From: Rickettsia endosymbiont of Cantharis rufa
GTDB lineage: Bacteria > Pseudomonadota > Alphaproteobacteria > Rickettsiales > Rickettsiaceae
Length of the DNA stretch: 64,000 bases
NCBI RefSeq assembly: GCF_964026445.1
Contig: NZ_OZ032150.1
Location: 1,302,001 to 1,366,000, forward strand
Direction: 5' to 3'
The notes beneath the pieces are model-generated. The model ran no database searches. It saw only the letters and a list, made by a program, of their open reading frames with translations, and was not told the DNA's origin. Below, in pieces: positions 56,944 to 64,000 of this stretch. How positions within the stretch are numbered: position 1 is the stretch's first letter; every line of letters starts with the position of its first letter. The position numbers and the translations under genes were made by a program.

Positions 56944-58989
56944 ATGTCCCTATCATTAAAAGAGCGATTTGACCAAGATAAAGATTTTCTTATAAGTCAA
57001 ACAAATGAGTTTTTAGCGGGTAACAAACATCTATCGCCCCCACTGCAAACCAATAGAGATGAAGTTATCAAAGCAGTGGAGGAAGGAAATTTTACTGATT
57101 CACTACAAAAACTTGAAATTTTACGTGAAGAAAAAACCGGCATAAAACTTACTAGAATTCGCCCTTTAGTAGAAATAGAGGGAGCAACAGGTGTAATAGT
57201 TCGTGATGCAAGAAACGCTAAAGAGCCACGCGTACTTGGCACTGAAGGTCATGAAATGCAGTACCTAAATGCTGTACGAGCAGCAATTGATATAGCTAAG
57301 ATTGAAAATAAACCAGGGCTTGAAGTACAATTAAAAAAAGAAGCCAAGAAATTTATAGTGAGCTTTAATGCACTTAATATGAAAGAGTCGCAAGAAAATA
57401 TTGCTATTAGCATAAAAAACAGCATTAATGATATAGCGGTATTTTTAGAAAAAAACGGTATCGAAGAAGTACATAAAAAGCTTAATGTTGCTAAGGATTT
57501 CCAAAATTTTAAAGACGAGCATTGCAATATAGTTACTTTATCCAATATTAAAGATAAGCAAGGCGAAGATCATACGGTAATTGAAGCGGAGGTAGCACTA
57601 AAGGGGATAACTGATGAACAACAGCTAGAATACCAAAATAGAGCGGATAAAGACTGGTTCAAAGAAATGCCGGCTTGGGAAAGACAATTGGTAAATAAGT
57701 ATTCCGAAGTAATAAAAGACGGTGATCACGTTATCTCAACCCAGTTACACCAAATAGTCGGCATGAAAAATGCCTTTGAAAAAATTACTGCTATGGCTGA
57801 AGAAAATAAGCCTCTTGAGATAATACATACCTCAAAACACGCAGGAACACTTGCTTCTCTTTCAAGAGATGATAATTCTAGACAAGAAATTACTAATCTA
57901 AATTCACGACAAGCTGGTGAATGGATGGGCAAAGATCATGTGCCCCATACGAATACTTTAAATAGCGGTAATGCAAATTTTAAACTCCCTCACCAAGATG
58001 CTATACTTGTAACATATACAAAAAGAGCCATGGATCATGTAGGAGGCTACAACACTAATACGGCTTTTAACATATTTAGGCTAAGTGCTGCTTGTAATAA
58101 TCTTAATGGCGTGAAAGAACAGCTTAATAATCTTGTAAATAATCTACCAAAAGAAGATAATTTCGCTGATATTGCAACTCATTTAAAACCACGTGGCAAA
58201 TTTGAGAGATTATTTGGCCTTAATAAACCAAAAGGCGATCTTCAGGGATTATTGGATATTGCGGTGCGTACACATAACTTATCTCCTGAAATTATTAAAA
58301 TATTAACAGATTCTGCTGATTTAAGGAAAGATGTGGAGAAAGCCGATGTAGTTTTTTTTAGAGGAATGGATAAAGAGAATATAAGCAGTAGCATTTCTAG
58401 AAAACTCAATAATTTAAGCTATCAAGTCTTAAACTCTAAAGATCCGGTTTTAAGAAGAGTTCCAAAGCATGAAGTGCTTACCATGTGTGCAAGCGGTAAG
58501 GATCGCACAGGTCTTGCCGAGCATGATCAAACTAGCTCGGTTATAGCAGCTAGATTAGGGATAGAGGTACAAGATACCGACAAGCAACTTCTAAAAGCGG
58601 GGCACACTGCTGGGCAAGCCGGAGGAGTTTATGCAGGCGGTGCTACTATCGGCTGTTACGGCACATTGCAACAAACAGCTCAAGGATTCCCTGAAAGTAG
58701 AAAAGGTGCTCTGAAATCTATGATCGAGGCAACCGGAGCTAATAATAGAATCAAGAAACTTAAGAAAGGTACGATTATTAACGAAAAGGAGGAACAAACA
58801 AAAGCTTTGGAATTGCCGAATATGTATAAAGATGAGGAATATAGAACACTTCAATCTAATATACAAGTTGCTGCTAATAAAGAACAAGGGCAACCTAAAT
58901 CTAAATCAACAAAATTAGCAATAGGAAACCTTAAACCTAGTATAACCCCATCGGCTAACTCTAATAAAGATCAAAATATAAGTATATAA
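56944..58989 (+). CDS. C-X5-R phosphatase, SopB/IpgD-like inositol phosphatase candidate (putative effector)
   Basis: 681 residues. The catalytic signature MCASGKDRTGLAEHD has C515 and R521. CxSGKDRTG is the hallmark of SopB/IpgD and INPP4-type phosphoinositide phosphatases and of SidP. Downstream HTAGQAGGVYAGGATIGCYG may complete the site. The N-terminal 450 residues are soluble and mostly helical; there is no signal peptide or membrane helix. The C-terminus is Lys/Ser/Asn-rich and hydrophilic, as in type IV substrates. It is followed after 9 bases by phbB with a GGAG site. Rickettsial use as an effector is inference. Confidence 0.72.
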   Translation: MSLSLKERFDQDKDFLISQTNEFLAGNKHLSPPLQTNRDEVIKAVEEGNFTDSLQKLEILREEKTGIKLTRIRPLVEIEGATGVIVRDARNAKEPRVLGTEGHEMQYLNAVRAAIDIAKIENKPGLEVQLKKEAKKFIVSFNALNMKESQENIAISIKNSINDIAVFLEKNGIEEVHKKLNVAKDFQNFKDEHCNIVTLSNIKDKQGEDHTVIEAEVALKGITDEQQLEYQNRADKDWFKEMPAWERQLVNKYSEVIKDGDHVISTQLHQIVGMKNAFEKITAMAEENKPLEIIHTSKHAGTLASLSRDDNSRQEITNLNSRQAGEWMGKDHVPHTNTLNSGNANFKLPHQDAILVTYTKRAMDHVGGYNTNTAFNIFRLSAACNNLNGVKEQLNNLVNNLPKEDNFADIATHLKPRGKFERLFGLNKPKGDLQGLLDIAVRTHNLSPEIIKILTDSADLRKDVEKADVVFFRGMDKENISSSISRKLNNLSYQVLNSKDPVLRRVPKHEVLTMCASGKDRTGLAEHDQTSSVIAARLGIEVQDTDKQLLKAGHTAGQAGGVYAGGATIGCYGTLQQTAQGFPESRKGALKSMIEATGANNRIKKLKKGTIINEKEEQTKALELPNMYKDEEYRTLQSNIQVAANKEQGQPKSKSTKLAIGNLKPSITPSANSNKDQNISI

Positions 58990-58998
58990 GGAGAAATA

Positions 58999-59724
58999 AT
59001 GTCAGAACTTGCAATTGTAACAGGCGGTACGAGAGGGATAGGCAAAGCTACTGCTCTAGAATTAAAAGATAAAGGCTTTACGGTAGTTGCTAATTTTTTC
59101 AGTAATTACGATGCTGCTAAAGAAATGGAAGAAAAATACGGCATAAAAACTAAACGCTGGAATGTTGCAGATTTTGAAGAATGTAAGAGAGTCGTAAAAG
59201 AAATTGAAGAGGATTTTAAAAAACTGGTAAGTATTCTTGTTAACAATGCAGGTATTACCAAAGATAAAATGCTACATAAAATGAGTCATCAAGATTGGAA
59301 TGATGTCATTAACGTTAACCTCAATTCTTGCTTTAATATGTCTAGTAGCGTAATGGAGCAGATGCGAAACCAAGATTACGGTCGTATAGTAAATATCAGT
59401 TCAATTAATGCTCAAGCAGGGCAGGTAGGGCAAACTAACTACTCTGCTGCTAAAGCCGGAATTATCGGCTTTACTAAGGCTCTTGCTCGTGAAACTGCTT
59501 CTAAAAATATCACCGTTAACTGCATAGCTCCCGGGTATATCGCAACAGAAATGGTAGGAGCAGTACCTGAAGACGTGCTTGCTAAAATCATTAATAGTAT
59601 CCCCAAAAAAAGACTAGGGCAGCCTGAAGAAATAGCTAGAGCCGTGGCATTTTTAGTTGATGAAAATGCTGGCTTTATAACAGGCGAGACTATTTCCATC
59701 AATGGCGGCCATAATATGGTTTAA
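58999..59724 (+). CDS. phbB: Acetoacetyl-CoA reductase / 3-oxoacyl-ACP reductase (SDR family)
   Basis: 241 residues. NADP(H)-binding TGGTRGIGKA near the N-terminus, NNAGITKD, catalytic Ser (NISSINAQAGQ) and Y-x3-K as YSAAK, with the PGYIATEM block, identify a short-chain dehydrogenase of the PhbB/FabG group. KDKMLHKMSHQDWNDVINVNLNS is typical of acetoacetyl-CoA reductases. Which substrate is used cannot be decided here. Starts 9 bases after the phosphatase gene, so cotranscribed. Confidence 0.87.
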   Translation: MSELAIVTGGTRGIGKATALELKDKGFTVVANFFSNYDAAKEMEEKYGIKTKRWNVADFEECKRVVKEIEEDFKKLVSILVNNAGITKDKMLHKMSHQDWNDVINVNLNSCFNMSSSVMEQMRNQDYGRIVNISSINAQAGQVGQTNYSAAKAGIIGFTKALARETASKNITVNCIAPGYIATEMVGAVPEDVLAKIINSIPKKRLGQPEEIARAVAFLVDENAGFITGETISINGGHNMV

Positions 59725-59745
59725 TCAATTAATTTATATATAGAT

Positions 59746-59909
59746 TTGAATATAAAAGAGGGAATAGACCAATTATACTCTGAGGGAATAAATCTTTTAA
59801 ATGACGCTAATTATGAAGAAGCACTTAAGATATTTACCTCGATTAGGCAATTAGATGAAGGTTATCATTTAATACCACAATTATATTTTAGAGGACTAGA
59901 ACTTTTAAA
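59746..59909 (+). pseudogene. TPR-like protein, 5' remnant cut by IS6
   Basis: About 55 codons from a TTG (IDQLYSEGINLLNDANYEEA, LKIFTSIRQLDEGYHLIPQL), a tetratricopeptide pattern, ending at the IS6 boundary at 59910. The remainder is not found in the window. Confidence 0.5.
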
Positions 59910-60772
59910 GGCACCGTCAAGTTAAGTAAGATAGAGTCAAAAGGAGCTATATTTTTAGATTTCAGGCAGCAAGAAGTCTTTGAGTAGCTTCATCCCAAAC
60001 GTCTTTAGCGGATGTAAATGCAATTCTTTGCTCGGGTGCCTTTTTATTATATCTACCAACATCTACAGCAAATATATTTCTAACCTTGCTCATCAGTGAT
60101 AATGTACATTGTGCTGGGTTAGGATGCTTGAATTTAATCAGTATCCTCTCTTTTTGCCTAAGTTGGCTGATGAGCATTCTCAACGCGGTTATTTAGTCTC
60201 TTATGAGTGCGATACTTAGTTTTAGGGCACATAAGCTTAACAGGTTTAATGTAACTCCTTAGCTTATCAGTAACAATTACTCTTGGAGAAGGATAATTAC
60301 CCAGTAATCTTGATAAAAACCTAATATCTGACTTCTTGTTACGACGCTTCTGCAACAATACTTCTAACTCATACCCCTCAGAATCAACAGCTCTCCATAA
60401 TATGAATACTTCACCTTTGATCTCGATGTTCATCTCATCTAAATGCCATTTATCAGTTGGCTTCCGCCCTCTCTTCCTGATGACATCTTGAAAATAAACT
60501 GCAAATTTATTGCACCAAAATCTTACAGTCTCATGACTCAAAATAATACCTCGATATGCCATCTGTTCTTGAACATCTCGGTAGCTACTATTAAAACGAT
60601 GATATAACCATACTACATGACTGATAATACTTGCTGGAAAACGATGTCTCTTCGGGGCTTGAGTAATATGCATAGCGGTATAATTTAGAAAAAAATGGTT
60701 ATTGCTATTCTATAAATCATTCTTTGCATTTGCTCGATACTTAATTTACATCTCTTTTAACTTGACGGTGCC
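59910..60772 (-). mobile_element. IS6-family insertion sequence, second copy
   Basis: 863 bp with GGCACCGTCAAGTTAA ends. It truncates a TPR gene on one side and IS1 copy d on the other, with no matching target duplication. Confidence 0.9.
59962..60673 (-). pseudogene. IS6 transposase, frameshifted by one inserted base
   Basis: Same protein as 52268-52978 but an extra A near 60165 (GCCTAAGTTGG against GCCTAGTTGG) splits it after RVENAHQPT. The rest is identical. Confidence 0.9.
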
Positions 60773-61092
60773 CTCTCACTGTATCCCTAACTCCAGAGCC
60801 ATTGATTGACATATCTACTATCTGAGTCTTGACTCCAGGCTTAGAGGCATTATTAATATATTACAGTTAAAAATATCGATTACACTGCTTGCATTGATAT
60901 CTCTGTTGTTTTGAAATTGAATATCCCGCCTTTACTACTTTTTCTGTGTCGTTATAATATCTACACTTAACATCTATTCTTGATCTACACTTAACATATA
61001 TTCTTGTCATAACTCCTTAACTATAATTCTCTCTTATTACTGTTTGAGGATTATAGACTATTCATGCTAAGCTGCAATACGGGGGCGCGACC
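60773..61092 (-). mobile_element. IS1-family element, truncated copy d
   Basis: The 5' 320 bases of IS1 (InsA part and the GGTCGCGCCCCCG end at 61092). The other half was removed at the IS6 boundary. Confidence 0.87.
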
Positions 61093-61672
61093 GGCAAGAC
61101 TAGTTGCGATAGCAGGTATATTAAACTGAATTGAATTATTGCCGACAACAGTAGATTGTATAGTCAAAGTACTAGCATTGTTGTTAAAATTAAAGCTGTT
61201 AAAATAGTAAGTGTTTGCCGGTGCTTACCCCGGTCCCGGATTTGGTGCAAAAAGGAGAAACTGCCGCACTTGCAGCTGTCGGTGTAACCGGAGCACCTGT
61301 TAAAGTCATGTTTATAGCGTTAGGAACATTTACAACTAGCCCTACATTTGTTGCCTTAAGATTAACAGGTATAACAGGTCCAAGACTTAGGTTATTTGGT
61401 ACCGTCATTGTTGCATTATTAAAGGTATCTAAATATGTAGCAGGAATTGCTGGCACATCTGCGGTAAAATTATTTACTACGCCAAGGGTTACAGACGAAC
61501 CCGGTACGTATGCCCCTCCACCAAAAGCACTCCCATTAGATACTGAGCCACCTCCTACTGTTACGATTCGGTTAGCAGTACCAAGGACACTCGTGCTCGC
61601 GAGGATCAATGCGCAGTTGATGCAAACATACTTTTTTTAATAAATTTATAGTTTTTTTCGTTGGATTGACAT
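61093..61672 (-). pseudogene. Autotransporter (Sca-like) N-terminal remnant
   Basis: From ATG 61672: MSIQRKKLYKFIKKSMFAST then, after a lost base, a signal core (ALILASTSVLGTANRIVTVG) and a Gly/Val/Thr-rich passenger (NNFTADVPAIPATYLDTFNN and others). A second frameshift near 61205 leads to YYFNSFNFNNNASTLTIQST. Cut at 61092 by IS1. The plus-strand frame over it is its shadow. Confidence 0.7.
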
Positions 61673-61826
61673 AACATCTCCTAAATTTTGGCGTAATTTT
61701 TTAAATTATAAATTCGATATTAGTATTCCTTAGCAAATAATAAATATATTCGTTATCACACAAGAGGATTAAAGCCCCTCTAAGCAAAATGAGAGCAAGA
61801 TAAAAATTCTTAATATTTTCGCTAGA

Positions 61827-61983
61827 TTCTGTGAACATTCTTAATTGATTCACTATTTTGAGGTATTTTTTAGCGAAAATTAATAAGATTTTTGTCGGAA
61901 TAGTTATTTATATTTCAAAAAAAATCTTATAATTTGCAGAAAAAAATAACCAAAATTAAATCTTTTTAGAGATGTTCACAGAA
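61827..61983. repeat. Inverted-repeat-bounded element
   Basis: 157 bp with perfect 12-base ends TTCTGTGAACAT and ATGTTCACAGAA, an AT-rich middle and no coding content. It may be a further palindromic-element type or a small non-autonomous element. Confidence 0.5.
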
Positions 61984-62426
61984 CCTACGTTGTACTTTTA
62001 GAAAAAGTTAACAATAAAATTAAATTTTTATTCAGGGCTTTGATTAATATTAATAATAAAGGAGGGTAAGATGAAATGATTAACAATTATTAAAGAAACA
62101 AAAACTTTTCTAACTTATGATTCTGTTATATAAATAACATATTACTTTTAGTTGAAAACATTAATTTGGTATTAAACTATGTATGAAAATACTTATAAGA
62201 TAAGGATTTTCTGCATATAAAAAATAATTATAAGTTACTTTTTCTTATTTAAAATAAATTAAATTTTATGTATTTTTATAAGAATTCGGTAAATCGTATA
62301 AAAAACTTAAAGAATACAGGGGTAAAACCTACTTATTTTAGCTCCTTAATAAAAACAGCAAAATTTTATTAATTTTTGTAATTCTTATGTCATTCCTGTA
62401 AAGCATTGTTGTGTGGATACCCAATT
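61984..62426. other. Non-coding, AT-rich, nothing recognised
   Basis: No reading frame, tRNA or repeat that I can support lies here. An AGGAGG site near 62060 precedes ATGAAATGA, which stops at once and could be the relic of a lost gene. The same emptiness holds for 61673-61826 apart from a small AGAGG/CCTCT hairpin near 61765. Confidence 0.5.
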
Positions 62427-62516
62427 GTCATTGCAAGGAAATTACAAAGTAATTGATGAAGCAATCTCAGGATATTTGACGAGATTGCCACGCAGTCTAC
62501 GACTGCTCGCAAGGAC
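62427..62516. repeat. Rickettsia palindromic element
   Basis: 90-bp GTCATTGCAAGG...CTCGCAAGGAC repeat upstream of tRNA-Pro. Confidence 0.75.
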
Positions 62517-62613
62517 GTTATCTTTCTTTATTGAGCAAAATCTATAAATTTTTGCATAAACAGATTGATTTGCTACAAATAATAGAGTATATAGTATAGA
62601 CATAATTAATCCT

Positions 62614-62690
<77 letters not shown>

Positions 62691-62744
62691 TATAATATAT
62701 ACTCCGAAGTAAAATGAAGAGTAGTAGTAAAAAATATAAATCTA

Positions 62745-62960
62745 ATGTCAAAAGACAATCTCATTCAGTTTACAGGTACAGTACTTGAACTTTTACCTAA
62801 TGCTACTTTCAGAGTAAAGCTTGAGAATGATCATATAATTATCGCTCATACTTCCGGTAGGATGCGTAAAAACCGTATCAGAATATTACTAGGAGATAAA
62901 GTTACGGTAGAAATGACTCCTTATGATTTAACTAAGGGGCGCGTGATTCATCGTCACTAG
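62745..62960 (+). CDS. infA: Translation initiation factor IF-1
   Basis: 71 residues, single OB fold: [39 protein letters not shown] and SPYDL-like [14 protein letters not shown]. Full length. Followed 11 bases later by maf. Confidence 0.97.
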   Translation: MSKDNLIQFTGTVLELLPNATFRVKLENDHIIIAHTSGRMRKNRIRILLGDKVTVEMTPYDLTKGRVIHRH

Positions 62961-62971
62961 TCTTTATAAGT

Positions 62972-63583
62972 ATGAAGCGAAACCAAAAAACCTTACCGAT
63001 TATATTAGCATCAAACTCTCCTGCAAGAATTGAATTATTACACCGAATAAAAATCATCCCTTCACAAATTATTCCGGCAGATATAGACGAAACACCTAAT
63101 TTACGCGAATTACCCGCTCCCTTAGCTATAAGACTTGCTTACGAAAAAGCTATGAAGGTTACATCTCAAATAGAGGAATCAGCTATAATTATAGCTGCCG
63201 ATACTGTAGCGGCAGTAGGTAGAAGAATATTGCCGAAAGCTACTACTTACGAAGAAGTTAGGAATTGTATCAAGATGTTATCGGGACGTCGTCATCGCGT
63301 CTATACCGGTTTATGCATTATCAAAAAAGAGAATGATCAGCTTACCGTTAGACAAAAAATAGTTCAGACTATTGTTAAATTCAAAAAATTAAGTGATGAA
63401 GAGATTAATTTTTATTGTTCTTTAGATGAGGGGATAGATAAAGCCGGCGGGTGCAAAATTTCCGGTTATGCAGAAGCTTTTATCTCATTTATTTCCGGTT
63501 CATACTCAAATGTTATGGGACTACCTCTATTTGAAACGATGAATGCTTTAACTTCTTTAGGTTTTAAGGTATATAATCGCTAA
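62972..63583 (+). CDS. maf: Maf-family nucleotide pyrophosphatase
   Basis: 203 residues. Hydrolyses non-canonical or excess nucleoside triphosphates; known as a septum formation inhibitor. Substrate loop [13 protein letters not shown], catalytic Asp in [10 protein letters not shown], and [20 protein letters not shown] and [11 protein letters not shown] blocks are intact. Cotranscribed with infA. Confidence 0.94.
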   Translation: MKRNQKTLPIILASNSPARIELLHRIKIIPSQIIPADIDETPNLRELPAPLAIRLAYEKAMKVTSQIEESAIIIAADTVAAVGRRILPKATTYEEVRNCIKMLSGRRHRVYTGLCIIKKENDQLTVRQKIVQTIVKFKKLSDEEINFYCSLDEGIDKAGGCKISGYAEAFISFISGSYSNVMGLPLFETMNALTSLGFKVYNR

Positions 63584-63613
63584 TAATCGAGGCATTGATA
63601 GATCAGTTTTTCC

Positions 63614-63719
63614 GTCATTGCGAGGAGTTGCGTTAGCAGCGACGCGGCGATCCCATAAGATAATGTAAAAAAACTCCTGAGAGATTGCCGCACCGGCATA
63701 AATGCCGGCTCGCAATGAC
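63614..63719. repeat. Rickettsia palindromic element
   Basis: 106-bp GTCATTGCGAGG...CTCGCAATGAC repeat between convergent maf and dksA; it could end transcription of both. Confidence 0.78.
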
Positions 63720-63757
63720 GGTGAAAATCGATCCACGCATATAAATTACCTAGCTGC

Positions 63758-64000
63758 TCAGTTTCCAGGTTCGTCCAAATGACTCCTCTCATAATTTTCA
63801 TGACGCTCTTGAGCTTCAATACATAATGCAGCAATAGGTCTTGCTTCTAATCTTTTTATACCTATTGGGTCGCCTGTTTCTTCACAGTAACCGTATTCTC
63901 CATTTTTAATACGTGATAACGCTTCTTCTATTTTACTCATTAATTTACAATATCTATTTCTACTACGAAGCTCAAAAGCTCGTTCTGTTTCATGAGTAGC
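63758..64000 (-). CDS. dksA: DksA/TraR-family transcription factor, 3' part
   Basis: The frame is open to the window edge, giving the C-terminal 80 residues. DksA enters the RNA polymerase secondary channel and acts with ppGpp. The zinc-finger region YGYCEETGDPIGIKRLEARP and LCIEAQERHE keeps only one Cys of each pair (CEET and CIEA for CxxC), so zinc binding is probably weak or absent, as in Cys-poor DksA paralogs. Starts at a site beyond 64000. Confidence 0.88.
   Translation of the reverse strand, partial: ATHETERAFELRSRNRYCKLMSKIEEALSRIKNGEYGYCEETGDPIGIKRLEARPIAALCIEAQERHENYERSHLDEPGN

Noticed and set aside
61215..61640. 141-residue plus-strand frame
   Set aside because: Shadow of the autotransporter remnant on the other strand, whose signal peptide and passenger pattern make more sense.

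Overview
The window is a Rickettsia chromosome segment. Support comes from very AT-rich DNA, the rvh (Rickettsia vir homolog) type IV secretion cluster with tandem VirB6 paralogs, about twenty Rickettsia palindromic elements (RPEs) of which two sit in frame inside essential genes, remnants of Sca-type autotransporters, and reductive decay alongside abundant insertion sequences. IS3, IS1, IS6 and IS481 families are all present. The species cannot be named from the sequence alone; the IS load and the TA and ankyrin remnants fit one of the IS-rich rickettsiae better than a streamlined typhus-group genome.

Layout. 1-20.9 kb is one long block on the minus strand. Read 5' to 3' it holds a TPR-methyltransferase, mlaA, mlaC, a frameshifted prs, alr, mlaE, mlaF, a small membrane protein, rpmB, rpmE, initiator tRNA-Met, engB, an argB-like kinase, rvhB3, rvhB4a and rvhB6a, b, c and d (the last cut by the window edge). 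It joins outer-membrane lipid transport (Mla), the translation apparatus and the type IV secretion channel. 21.2-24.6 kb (plus strand) carries aspC, a DUF374 acyltransferase-like gene and waaA.

24.7-36.7 kb alternates core genes (cvpA, yqgE, an SH3 protein, a CPA2 antiporter, rsfS, bolA) with mobile-element debris: two complete IS3 copies, two IS1 copies, IS481 and IS3 scraps, and dead autotransporter, Rpn-nuclease, toxin-antitoxin and beta-lactamase genes. 37-45 kb holds glnQ, a metallo-beta-lactamase-fold hydrolase, a PAP2 phosphatase, a DinJ/YafQ pair with a broken toxin, lptF, holC, a third IS3 nested in an IS3 remnant, a polysaccharide deacetylase, dus and tRNA-Phe. 45.5-49 kb holds a dead ankyrin-repeat gene split by IS1, an unknown gene preceded by a highly structured non-coding region, and a dead YefM/YoeB pair.

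49.2-51.8 kb is the lipid A/fatty acid set lpxD-fabZ-lpxA. With waaA, lptF, the Mla genes and perhaps the PAP2 and DUF374 proteins, much of the window serves the outer membrane. 52-61.7 kb contains an orphan antitoxin, IS6 copies, an unknown gene with a clear promoter and operator-like repeat, clpB, a 681-residue protein with a C-X5-R phosphatase signature like SopB/IpgD-type inositol phosphatases (the best effector candidate here), a phbB/fabG reductase and another dead autotransporter. 62-64 kb holds tRNA-Pro, infA, maf and the 3' part of dksA.

Recurring theme: many broken genes (prs, the beta-lactamase, YoeB, the ankyrin gene, the Xre-like gene, IS3 orfA) differ from an intact frame by one A in a poly(A) run. 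That is either real decay, possibly softened by polymerase slippage, or systematic homopolymer sequencing error; raw reads would decide.
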